Shown: in pieces, positions 53,352 through 61,202 of the stretch | Layout: the number at the start of each line of letters is the position of its first letter | Position numbering within the stretch: position 1 is the first letter of the stretch | Assembly (NCBI RefSeq): GCF_038024875.1 | Contig: NZ_CP136136.1 | Span: 1,984,001-2,048,000 of the forward strand | Direction of reading: 5' to 3' | Source of the DNA: Gordonia rubripertincta | GTDB taxonomy: Bacteria > Actinomycetota > Actinomycetes > Mycobacteriales > Mycobacteriaceae | Length of the DNA: 64,000 bases | Translations under genes and position numbers: made by a program | The notes under the pieces: generated by a model | The model's database searches: none | What the model was told of the DNA's origin: nothing | Seen by the model: only the letters and a program-made list of their open reading frames with translations

Positions 53352-54899
53352 TCAGTGCATCATGATCGGGCCGCGATCCAGGTCCTCTTCGACGAGAGGC
53401 GAGGCGATCTTCTTGCGCGGCAGGAAGAACGCCGGGATCACGGTGAGGCAGATCAGCACGACCGAGATCACGAAGGTGTTGGAGAACACGTCGGCGGCGG
53501 TCTCGAAGAACGACTCCGGCAACGGGTTCGGGACACCCGGGGGCAGCGGTTTGTCGGAGGTGTTCGCCATGATCGCGAGACCGGCCTCCGGCTTGCTCGC
53601 CAGGCTGCTGGCCAGGATCACCGAGATGACCGCGGTGCCGATCGAGGTGGCCGCCTGCTGGATGGCGTTCATCAGCGTCGAGCCGTCGGGCACCTGGGGG
53701 TTGCTCAGGGTGGCGAGGGCAGCGGACATGATCGGCATCATCGTCATGCCCATGCCGAGGCCCTGGACGAACAGTGAGCCGCAGATCAACCAGTACGAGG
53801 TGTTCGCACCGAGCATGGTGAACGTCGACATGCCGATCAGGATCAGCACGATGCCGCCGAGCACGAACTTGCCCGGACCCATCTTGTCGGTCAGCTTGCC
53901 GGCGATCGGCATGGTCAGCATCGCGCCCAGGCCCTGTGGGGCGAGCAGCAGACCGGCGGTCAGCGTGGACTCGCCGCGGACGCCGATGAAGTACTGCGGG
54001 AACAGCAGTGCGGCACCGAAGAACGCGATCATGAACAGCACCATCGTGACGACCGCGATGCTCAGCGTCTTGTTCTTGAACAGGCGCAGGTCGAGCAGCG
54101 GTTTCTTCGCGCGCAGCGCGTGGAAGATGAACGCCGCGATGAGGACCGCGCCGATGATCGTCGGGATCAGCACCGAACCGGTGACGAAGGTGCGGTGTTC
54201 GGCGCTCGACGAGATGCCGAACAGGAACAGCGCGAGACCTGGCGACAGCAGCAGGAGGCCGACGACGTCGATCGACGACCTCTTGGTCTCGGCGTCGTCA
54301 CGCAGGACGATCCACGCGTAGACGAAGGCGATGATGCCGATCGGGACGTTGATCAGGAAGATCCAGTGCCAGCTGAGCTGCTCGATGAGCACGCCGCCGA
54401 GGATCGGACCCGAGATCGGGCCGAGGAGCATCGGGATACCGAGGACGGCCATCACCGAACCGACGCGTTCGGGACCCGCCGCCTTGGTCAGCATCATCAT
54501 GCCGATCGGCATCAGCAGACCGCCGCCGAGGCCCTGGACCACGCGGAACGCGACCAGCATGCCGATGTTCGGTGCGAAGGCACAGAGGATCGAACCGAGG
54601 GTGAACAGCACCAGCGAGGTCAGGTAGACCCGCTTGGTGCCGAAACGCGACGCGGCCCAGCTGGCCAGCGGGATCACGGCGGCGAGGGCGAGGGTGTAAC
54701 CGGTCGCGGTCCACGCGGCACCCGCGGCGTCGGTGTTGAACTCCTGCTGGAAGGTGTTCTGGGCAACGCCGACCACGGTGACGTCGAGGATCGACATGAT
54801 CGCGCCGAGCACGACCACACCGGCGACCAGCAGGACGTTCTTGTCCAGCTTGGTGTCTGGTGGACCTTCGTGGAGATGGCCTCCGGTGGAGGATGTCAT
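53352..54899 (-). CDS. DHA2-family MFS multidrug exporter (EmrB-like)
   Basis: A 515-residue drug:proton antiporter with 14 predicted transmembrane helices. Motifs: SILDVTVVGVAQNTF in helix 1, WTATGYTLALAAVIPLAS, FGTKRVYL in the first cytosolic loop, and GPISGPILGGVLIEQLSWHWIF (antiporter motif C region). It corresponds by position and type to Rv0783c (emrB) near ptrB. The MarR gene lies just upstream on the same strand and probably controls it. Substrates are unknown. Confidence 0.9.
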   Translation of the reverse strand: MTSSTGGHLHEGPPDTKLDKNVLLVAGVVVLGAIMSILDVTVVGVAQNTFQQEFNTDAAGAAWTATGYTLALAAVIPLASWAASRFGTKRVYLTSLVLFTLGSILCAFAPNIGMLVAFRVVQGLGGGLLMPIGMMMLTKAAGPERVGSVMAVLGIPMLLGPISGPILGGVLIEQLSWHWIFLINVPIGIIAFVYAWIVLRDDAETKRSSIDVVGLLLLSPGLALFLFGISSSAEHRTFVTGSVLIPTIIGAVLIAAFIFHALRAKKPLLDLRLFKNKTLSIAVVTMVLFMIAFFGAALLFPQYFIGVRGESTLTAGLLLAPQGLGAMLTMPIAGKLTDKMGPGKFVLGGIVLILIGMSTFTMLGANTSYWLICGSLFVQGLGMGMTMMPIMSAALATLSNPQVPDGSTLMNAIQQAATSIGTAVISVILASSLASKPEAGLAIMANTSDKPLPPGVPNPLPESFFETAADVFSNTFVISVVLICLTVIPAFFLPRKKIASPLVEEDLDRGPIMMH

Positions 54900-54960
54900 G
54901 CGGTGTTTGTCCTATCGGTCGGGATGCGACTGAGAAGTAGGTGTCGGGAGGTGTTCGCGG

Positions 54961-55455
54961 TCAACGGGTGACCAGATTGCAGAAGTGGTCGACGCCGTCG
55001 TCGACGATGGGTCGCAGCGCCGAACACAGGTTGTCCCGGAGTTCGGCGGGGAGGCCGGCCACGAACCGTCGTACGGTGTCGTGCTGCAGTGCCAGGTGTG
55101 TCTCGAGGTAGCGCATGCCGTCGTCGGTGAGCGAGACGCGCTTGATGCGACGGTCTGCCGAGTCCTCACGACGATCGGCGAGACCGGAGCTGACCAGCTT
55201 GTCGACCGTCCGGCCCGCGGCCGCGAGGGACAACTGGACCTGGTCGGCGATGGCGTTGACCGGCATCGGCCCGTCGTGGCTGCCGAGCGCACAGAGCACG
55301 CGGAGCTGGGAGAAGGTGATGTCGGTGGCGGCGAGACTCTCCATGGTTTCCGGCCGGCCGAGGTCGAGCAGACGGTCGAGGAATGCGACGAGCGCCGCCG
55401 AAGCGGATTCGATCGACTCGTCGGCGCTCGCTGCGCACGTGGGTTCCTCAGACAC
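54961..55455 (-). CDS. MarR-family regulator
   Basis: A 164-residue repressor with the winged helix-turn-helix of MarR (about 46-115: TFSQLRVLCALG, VNAIADQVQLSLAAAGRTVD, KLVSSGLADRREDSADRRIKRVSLT). It is followed 61 bases later by the MFS exporter on the same strand, the usual mar-type arrangement. I start it at GTG 55455, behind a leaderless TACTAT; a longer TTG start at 55479 is less likely. A 6-bp inverted repeat lies 26 bases upstream. Confidence 0.83.
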   Translation of the reverse strand: MSEEPTCAASADESIESASAALVAFLDRLLDLGRPETMESLAATDITFSQLRVLCALGSHDGPMPVNAIADQVQLSLAAAGRTVDKLVSSGLADRREDSADRRIKRVSLTDDGMRYLETHLALQHDTVRRFVAGLPAELRDNLCSALRPIVDDGVDHFCNLVTR

Positions 55456-55461
55456 CGGAAT

Positions 55462-55498
55462 ATAGTAACTCCGACGCAACTATTGCAGAAGCGCAATA
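55462..55498 (-). promoter_or_regulatory. marR promoter and candidate operator
   Basis: On the minus strand TACTAT (55462-55467) ends six bases before GTG 55455. Upstream lies TATTGC (55481-55486) / GCAATA (55493-55498), perfect arms six bases apart, near where the -35 would be. It is a likely MarR site. Confidence 0.5.
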
Positions 55499-55614
55499 TG
55501 CGTGAGATCGCACATGGTCTGCGCGATGGTGTGACCCCCGTCTCACGGGAGGCTCGGTGCAGGTACAGAGTTTGACCGTCTCGTCCTGCGCCGGACAGCC
55601 GTTTGATGACCGGT

Positions 55615-55620
55615 TAACCT
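55615..55620 (+). promoter_or_regulatory. -10 box TAACCT for the glutathione peroxidase gene, leaderless
   Basis: TAACCT ends six bases before ATG 55627. Confidence 0.35.
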
Positions 55621-55626
55621 CTCCCC

Positions 55627-56109
55627 ATGGGCAACATCAAGGACATCCCGGTCACCTCTCTCGACGGCTCCGAAGTCTCGCTGAAGGACTTCGGCGGACC
55701 GCTGCTGATCGTCAACGTCGCCAGCAAGTGCGGCCTCACCCCGCAGTACGAGGGCCTCGAGCAGCTCGCGAAGACCTACGGCGACAAGGGGCTGACCGTC
55801 GTGGGCGTGCCCTGCAACCAGTTCATGGGCCAGGAGCCGGGCACCGCCGAGGAGATCGCGACCTTCTGCTCGACCACCTACGGCGTCACGTTCCCGCTGC
55901 TGGAGAAGACCGATGTGAACGGCGACGCGCGCCATCCGCTCTACGTCGAGCTGACCCAGGCCACCGACGCCGACGGCGAGGCCGGCGACATCCAGTGGAA
56001 CTTCGAGAAGTTCCTCGTCAACGCCGACGGTGAGGTCGTCAACCGTTTCCGTCCCCGCACCGAGCCGACCGATCCGACTGTCGTCGCCGCGATCGAATCC
56101 GTGCTCTGA
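55627..56109 (+). CDS. Glutathione peroxidase family thiol peroxidase
   Basis: The 160-residue peroxidase has Cys35 (VASKCGLTPQY) as peroxidatic residue, GVPCNQFMGQEPG with the conserved Gln, and WNFEKFLV with the Trp and Asn. Bacterial Cys-type members generally use thioredoxin and reduce hydroperoxides; actinobacteria lack glutathione. It is monocistronic, between marR and purS. Confidence 0.92.
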   Translation: MGNIKDIPVTSLDGSEVSLKDFGGPLLIVNVASKCGLTPQYEGLEQLAKTYGDKGLTVVGVPCNQFMGQEPGTAEEIATFCSTTYGVTFPLLEKTDVNGDARHPLYVELTQATDADGEAGDIQWNFEKFLVNADGEVVNRFRPRTEPTDPTVVAAIESVL

Positions 56110-56177
56110 GTCAATTTGGGGGCACCCGGTAAGCTGACCAGGCGAGAACTGATCAGCAGAGATTGAGGAGCGGTGCC

Positions 56178-56417
56178 ATGGCGCGAGTGGTGGTCGACGT
56201 GATGCCCAAAGCCGAGATTCTCGACCCGCAGGGGCAGGCCATCGTCGGCGCACTGGGTCGGCTCGGATTCACCGGGATCGGCGACGTCCGTCAGGGCAAG
56301 CGCTTCGAGCTCGAGGTCGACGACACCGTCGACGACGTGACCCTGGAGCGGATCGCCGAAGAGTTGTTGACCAACACGGTGATCGAGAACTTCAACGTCT
56401 CCCGGGTCTCGGAGTAG
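56178..56417 (+). CDS. purS: Phosphoribosylformylglycinamidine synthase, PurS subunit
   Basis: PurS bridges PurL and PurQ in the FGAM synthase complex (step 4 of purine synthesis). The 79-residue product shows VVVDVMPKAEILDPQGQAI and GDVRQGKRFELEVDD. ATG 56178 has GAGGAG upstream. It is followed by purQ after five bases. purL is not in the window. Confidence 0.93.
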   Translation: MARVVVDVMPKAEILDPQGQAIVGALGRLGFTGIGDVRQGKRFELEVDDTVDDVTLERIAEELLTNTVIENFNVSRVSE

Positions 56418-56422
56418 GCGGC

Positions 56423-57103
56423 ATGACAGCTCGTATCGGTGTCATCACCTTCCCGGGCACCCTCGACGACGTCGACGCCGCCCGCGCGGTCCGGCTCGCC
56501 GGTGCCGAACCCGTTGCGCTGTGGCACGGCGACGCCGACCTGAAGGGTGTCGACGCGGTCATCGTGCCCGGCGGCTTCTCCTACGGTGACTATCTCCGCG
56601 CCGGAGCCATCGCGCGCTTCGCGCCGGTCATGGGTTCGGTCGTCGAGGCGGCGGGCAAGGGCATGCCGGTCCTGGGGATCTGCAACGGATTCCAGGTTCT
56701 GTGCGAAGCCGGCCTGCTGCCGGGTGCGCTGACCCGCAACGAGGGTCTGCACTTCATCTGCCGCGATGAGTGGCTGCGGGTCGAGAACAACACGACCGCG
56801 TGGACGACGCGTTTCGAGCGCGGCGCGGAGATCCTGATCCCGCTGAAGTCCGGCGAGGGCCGCTACGTGGCGTCGGAGCGCAAACTCGAGGAACTCGAGG
56901 GCGAAGGTCTGATCGTGTTCACCTACCCGGAGCGCAATCCCAACGGGTCGGCACTCGACATCGCGGGGATCTCCAGCCCGAACGGCCGGATCGTCGGTCT
57001 CATGCCGCATCCCGAGCACGCGACCGAGGCCCTGACCGGCCCGAGCGACGACGGACTCGGCCTGTTCTACTCGGTGATCGACTCGGTCCTCGCCTCGGTG
57101 TGA
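56423..57103 (+). CDS. purQ: Phosphoribosylformylglycinamidine synthase, PurQ glutaminase subunit
   Basis: PurQ frees ammonia from glutamine for FGAM synthase. The 226-residue class I amidotransferase starts ARIGVITFPGTLDDVDAARA. The nucleophile Cys is in VLGICNGFQVL, and GLMPHPEHATEALTG holds the His-x-Glu pair. It is five bases after purS and 10 bases before the aminopeptidase gene, so probably one operon. Confidence 0.95.
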   Translation: MTARIGVITFPGTLDDVDAARAVRLAGAEPVALWHGDADLKGVDAVIVPGGFSYGDYLRAGAIARFAPVMGSVVEAAGKGMPVLGICNGFQVLCEAGLLPGALTRNEGLHFICRDEWLRVENNTTAWTTRFERGAEILIPLKSGEGRYVASERKLEELEGEGLIVFTYPERNPNGSALDIAGISSPNGRIVGLMPHPEHATEALTGPSDDGLGLFYSVIDSVLASV

Positions 57104-57113
57104 GTGCGTCCGG

Positions 57114-58406
57114 ATGAGCGACGCAGCGCCGAAGATCCCGACAAGCGCGTCGGCGGCCGGGCTCGGTGAGTTCATCGACGCCTCGCCGTCGCCGTTCCAC
57201 GTCTGCGCCACGGTCGCCCGTGAGCTCGAAAATGCGGGATACACAAGGCTTTTCGAGGAGCAGGCGTGGCCTGCTGCGGCCACTGCGGCGTCGTCGAAGT
57301 CGTATGTGATCCGCGGTGGCTCGATCATCGCCTGGGAGACCGGCGACGGTCCCGCCTTCCGCATCGTCGGCGGCCACACCGACAGCCCCAACCTGCGGTT
57401 GAAGCAGCATCCCGACCGCACGTCGGCCGGGGTGGCGATGATCGCGCTCGAACCCTACGGCGGCGCCTGGCTCAACTCCTGGCTCGACCGGGATCTCGGC
57501 CTGTCCGGTCGCCTCGCCTACCGGGCGGGAGATCGGGTGGCGCACACCCTCGTCCACGTCACCGAGCCGGTGGTGCGGGTCCCGCAGCTGGCGATACACC
57601 TGTCGGAGGACCGCAAGGGCGTCTCACCCGATCCGCAGCGACACCTCAACGGTCTCTGGGGTCTCGACGACGCCACGCCGGACGTTCTCGGCTGGGTCGC
57701 GGAGTACGCGGGCATCGACCCCGACACCTTGCTCGGCTGGGAACTGATGACCCACGACGTCGCGCCATCGGCGGTGATCGGTGCGGCCGAGAACCTGCTC
57801 AGCGCACCGCGTCTGGACAATCAGGGCACCTGCTACGCGGGTCTGCGGGCGCTGCTCGACGGGTCGTCGTCGGCGCATACGCGGGTGCTGGCGCTGTTCG
57901 ACCACGAGGAAGTCGGCAGCGGCTCTGAGCGTGGCGCGGCATCGGACTTCCTGGCCTCGATCTGTGAGCGGATCGTGTTGTCGCGCGGCGGTTCCCGCTC
58001 CGACTACCTGCAGTCGATGGCGGCGAGCGTGTGTCTCTCTGGCGACATGGCCCATGCGACGCACCCGAACCATCCCGAACGGCATGAGCCCGGCCACCGC
58101 ATCTCGATCGGCGGCGGGCCGGTGCTCAAGGTGAACCAGAATCTGCGCTACGCCTCGGATGCGTTGGGGGAAGCGATCTTCGCGATGGCATGCGACGACG
58201 CGGGCGTGCCGATGCAGCGTTACGTCCACCGTGCGGATCTGCCCTGCGGCTCGACCATCGGGCCGATCACCGCGACCCGGACCGGACTCACGACGATCGA
58301 CGTCGGCGCACCGCAGCTCGCGATGCATTCCGCCCGCGAACTGATGGGCGCCGCCGACGTGCCGATGTATTCGGCTGCGCTGCAGGCATTCTTGGCCCAG
58401 AACTGA
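57114..58406 (+). CDS. pepC: M18-family aminopeptidase
   Basis: A 430-residue zinc aminopeptidase that removes N-terminal, often acidic, residues from peptides. Metal ligands are visible: His88 in VGGHTDSPNLRLK, Asp in RLDNQGTCYAG, Glu pair in FDHEEVGSGS, Asp in CLSGDMAHATHPN and His in LAMHSARELMG. It corresponds to the aminopeptidase annotated pepC in M. tuberculosis (Rv0800, from memory). It is likely co-transcribed with purSQ. Confidence 0.92.
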   Translation: MSDAAPKIPTSASAAGLGEFIDASPSPFHVCATVARELENAGYTRLFEEQAWPAAATAASSKSYVIRGGSIIAWETGDGPAFRIVGGHTDSPNLRLKQHPDRTSAGVAMIALEPYGGAWLNSWLDRDLGLSGRLAYRAGDRVAHTLVHVTEPVVRVPQLAIHLSEDRKGVSPDPQRHLNGLWGLDDATPDVLGWVAEYAGIDPDTLLGWELMTHDVAPSAVIGAAENLLSAPRLDNQGTCYAGLRALLDGSSSAHTRVLALFDHEEVGSGSERGAASDFLASICERIVLSRGGSRSDYLQSMAASVCLSGDMAHATHPNHPERHEPGHRISIGGGPVLKVNQNLRYASDALGEAIFAMACDDAGVPMQRYVHRADLPCGSTIGPITATRTGLTTIDVGAPQLAMHSARELMGAADVPMYSAALQAFLAQN

Positions 58407-58407
58407 C

Positions 58408-59175
58408 TCAGTAGGACCGGGCGAACCCGAGAACGTTGTTCACGTACTCCATGGAGTTGTTGTAGCGCAGGATCGCGGTCGTCAGCGACGCCGGGTTGCG
58501 CAGGTCCAGACTCTCATCGCACAGGTAGCGTCCGGTGGTCAGCGCGGCGTCGAAGATGTTCTGCGGGTCCGCTTTTCCGTCACCGTTGCCGTCGGCGGCG
58601 TAGGCCTTCCAGGTGGACGGCAGGAACTGCATGGGGCCGACTGCGCGGTCGTAGGTCGCGTCGCCGTCGAGCTCACCGCCGTCGGTGTCGCTGATGACCT
58701 CGTTGCCGCCGAGCGAGCCGTCGAGAAGGGGGCCGAAGATGGCGCTGCGCAGCACGCCGTCGGGATTGACGTTGCCCTGGTCGGCGTGATGGGACTCCAC
58801 CTTGCCGATGCCGGCGATGACCTTCCAGTCGATGCCGCAGCGAGGGGTGGTGTCGGCGAGGGTGCTCGCGGCCTTCTTGTAGGCGTCGTAGTTGGTCACG
58901 GGGACAGCGCCGGAGGTGACGCTCGCCGGGCGGATGACCGGGGCAGGTGCCGGCTTGGGGGCCGGGGCGACCGGGTGCACCTTCGCGGCGGGGGTGAGAG
59001 CGGGGGCCGCAGTGGCCGTCACGCCCGTGGGGAGGCTGCTGGGCTCCGGGGCGGCTGTCGGATGCGACAGCTCGGCTCCTGCGGTGGCCGCGCCCGCCAG
59101 GACCCCGACGGGGAGGAGGGCCGTGGCCCACAGCGGTGTGCGTGTTTTCTTCCGTGGCTTGGAATGCTTACCCAA
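58408..59175 (-). CDS. Secreted lytic murein transglycosylase (SLT/MltB-like)
   Basis: A 255-residue exported enzyme that cleaves peptidoglycan glycan strands. A basic N-terminus and signal-like helix (WATALLPVGVLAGAATAGAE) are followed by a Pro/Ala-rich linker (about 38-90) and the catalytic domain with Glu127 in IGKVESHHADQG, GPMQFLPSTWKAYAAD and the calcium-loop-like DGNGDGKADPQN. It starts at TTG 59175, which is rare; no ATG or GTG is available nearby. An inverted repeat lies in its leader. It is convergent with the aminopeptidase. Confidence 0.83.
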   Translation of the reverse strand: MGKHSKPRKKTRTPLWATALLPVGVLAGAATAGAELSHPTAAPEPSSLPTGVTATAAPALTPAAKVHPVAPAPKPAPAPVIRPASVTSGAVPVTNYDAYKKAASTLADTTPRCGIDWKVIAGIGKVESHHADQGNVNPDGVLRSAIFGPLLDGSLGGNEVISDTDGGELDGDATYDRAVGPMQFLPSTWKAYAADGNGDGKADPQNIFDAALTTGRYLCDESLDLRNPASLTTAILRYNNSMEYVNNVLGFARSY

Positions 59176-59188
59176 AACTGACTGACCT

Positions 59189-59241
59189 CACGTGTACTGC
59201 TTGTGGTTCGTGCTTTCGGAACCGAGCCGACCGTACACGTG
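59189..59241. repeat. Inverted repeat in the lytic transglycosylase leader
   Basis: CACGTGTAC (59189-59197) and GTACACGTG (59233-59241) are perfect 9-bp complements 35 bases apart, starting 14 bases upstream of the TTG start. It could fold in the leader or be an operator. It does not match a riboswitch that I can recognise; the c-di-AMP ydaO element often found before such genes is not evident. Confidence 0.45.
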
Positions 59242-59361
59242 GTCGTGAGCAAAGCGTTATCTTCCCGTGACCAACGCGGGTATGGACACGAGGTCAGGTT
59301 TGTGTCTGTGCAGGTCGTCGCGTGGACGCCGCCGACAATGTGAAACGGCGCACACACGGGA

Positions 59362-60672
59362 TCAGTTCGGGCGCAGAACGGACATCGTGGAGCCCTCGCT
59401 GAGCACGATGTAACCCTCGACCACCTTGATCAATCCGGGCGAACCGACGCCCTGTTCCCAGGCCACGTTGTTCTCCGGCGTCAGGGCGGTCAGCTGCCCC
59501 TGATTCGAGAGGATCATGGTGGTGCCCGTCGAGCCGATGCAGGCGGGATTGGCGAGGACAGGCTGTTCCGGGCCGGGTGGCGGGCCGCTGGCGATGTGCC
59601 GGCCGTCGGCGAGCGCGTACGTCGTCCGCGACCCGTCGAGACGTCCGAAGTTGACCAGGGAGCCGCAGGCGATAGCGCCCGACTTCGACAGTTCCCGGTC
59701 GCTGATGCGCCACAGCGCGCCCGGACGAGCCGGATCGCGCACCTCATAAGTGCCGCGGTCGGCGAAGATGCGGTTGGAGGCGGTCATCAGCGGCAGGGTC
59801 GACGGTCCGGATTCCACCTGCAGCCCCTCCGAGTCGTTGACGGGGTCGGGGTCGACGCGCCCGTTGATCGTGGCGTAGGTGGTGACGCGCTCGGCGTTGT
59901 AGTCCTGGTGTTCGACGGTCACGCCCGTCGGATAGAGGGCGATGTTGCACTGGTCGCAGGCGATGCGGTTGTCGCCGTTCGTCGGGTTGACCAGGAACTG
60001 GCTGGCGTCGGCGGTCTTCACCACGACGATGTCGCCGGTGACCTCGAGGTCGACGACCGGTGCTGCGAAGGTGCGCGACCAGATGGTGTTCCCGGCCGGC
60101 GTGTTCAACGACAGCTGGTGACCGACCCGGTTGACCCGCAGGAAATTGTTGCCGAGTCCCACGACCTTCTTGGTGTCGAGGTACTCGGCGGTCTGCGTCG
60201 GCACCCCGGCGTCGTCGACGAGATAGAAGCCGTCGTCGAGCGGAGTGCCGAGCTGGACGGCGCACCCGACCTGGCCGGCCTCGTTGACGGCGCAGTCGCC
60301 CTGGCCGGCGTTGACCGGGGAGTCCCAGAGGAGGCGGCCGTTACGACGGTCCACCATCATGAACGAGCGGCCCAGGCCCGACGGGTAGGCGATGAGCCAG
60401 CCCTCGTCGGAGGTGTCGACGACCTGGATGGTGACCTCGTCGCGATAGTCAGGGAGATCCTCGTGGCCGACGATGGTCCAGGCGATGGACGGTGCACGGT
60501 GGTAGTCGCGCAGTTCGCCGTAGGCGTACTCGGTGTCGTCGACCTGGTAGTTGCCGCCGGAGAGCACCACCCCGACGGTGACCAGCATCGCTGCGCAGAG
60601 AATCAGTACGACCGTCCCGATACCGAACGGCAGACGCGCGGAGAGCGCCCGGGCGCGGGAGCGTGAGGACAT
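59362..60672 (-). CDS. Membrane-anchored beta-propeller protein
   Basis: The 436-residue protein has one N-terminal transmembrane helix (about 17-39, IGTVVLILCAAMLVTVGVVL) and an extracytoplasmic region of repeated beta segments with PQQ/quinoprotein-like pattern (MMVDRRNGRLLWDSPVNAG, SLNTPAGNTIWSRTFAAP, MILSNQGQLTALTPENNVAW). Four or more Cys (GDCAVNEAGQVGCAV, IACDQCNIAL) could form disulfides. No known enzyme motif is seen; a ligand-binding or assembly role is likely. ATG 60672 lies against the divergent DUF1772 gene. Confidence 0.72.
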   Translation of the reverse strand: MSSRSRARALSARLPFGIGTVVLILCAAMLVTVGVVLSGGNYQVDDTEYAYGELRDYHRAPSIAWTIVGHEDLPDYRDEVTIQVVDTSDEGWLIAYPSGLGRSFMMVDRRNGRLLWDSPVNAGQGDCAVNEAGQVGCAVQLGTPLDDGFYLVDDAGVPTQTAEYLDTKKVVGLGNNFLRVNRVGHQLSLNTPAGNTIWSRTFAAPVVDLEVTGDIVVVKTADASQFLVNPTNGDNRIACDQCNIALYPTGVTVEHQDYNAERVTTYATINGRVDPDPVNDSEGLQVESGPSTLPLMTASNRIFADRGTYEVRDPARPGALWRISDRELSKSGAIACGSLVNFGRLDGSRTTYALADGRHIASGPPPGPEQPVLANPACIGSTGTTMILSNQGQLTALTPENNVAWEQGVGSPGLIKVVEGYIVLSEGSTMSVLRPN

Positions 60673-60724
60673 GGCTAAGAGTGAATCATGGCCTTTCGGC
60701 GTGCCACGAGGTGCACTGTTCCAT

Positions 60725-61198
60725 ATGGACCTACTGCAGAACGTGCTGGTGACTCTCACGGTCGTGACCACGGGACTCAGTGCGGGTGTGCTGGCAGGAT
60801 TCGGCTACTCCGTGATCCCCGGCCTGACCCGCGCCGGCGCCGACGTCGCGGTCCCGGCCATGCAGCGGCTGAACAGCGCCATCCTCAATCCGCTGTTCGC
60901 GGTGATCTTCGGTGGCGGTGTGGTGTTCGGCGCCCTGAGTAGCTGGGCCGCCTGGAATGAGGGGCTGCGTTGGTGGGTGCTCGCCGCGACTCTCCTCACT
61001 CTGTCGGGTGTCGTCATCACGATGACGGTCAACGTCCCGGCCAACAGCCGCCTCGACGCCGCGGCCGGAGCCCGTGGCGAAGAGGCCGCAAGCGTCTGGG
61101 CGGAGTTCACCGCGGTGTGGGTGCCGTGGAACATTGTGCGGTCGGTACTGACCACCGCCGCGGTCGTCGTGCTGGTCGTGGGCTTGCTCGTCAGCTGA
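60725..61198 (+). CDS. DUF1772 (anthrone oxygenase-like) membrane protein
   Basis: A 157-residue protein with four transmembrane helices (for example LQNVLVTLTVVTTGLSAGVLAGFGY and WNIVRSVLTTAAVVVLVVGLL). The NxPxN-type element VNVPANSRLD in the third loop is typical of DUF1772. Some fungal relatives are anthrone oxygenases; bacterial ones are uncharacterised. I start at ATG 60725; an upstream in-frame ATG at 60671 would overlap the divergent gene by two bases. Confidence 0.8.
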   Translation: MDLLQNVLVTLTVVTTGLSAGVLAGFGYSVIPGLTRAGADVAVPAMQRLNSAILNPLFAVIFGGGVVFGALSSWAAWNEGLRWWVLAATLLTLSGVVITMTVNVPANSRLDAAAGARGEEAASVWAEFTAVWVPWNIVRSVLTTAAVVVLVVGLLVS

Positions 61199-61202
61199 CC
61201 CG

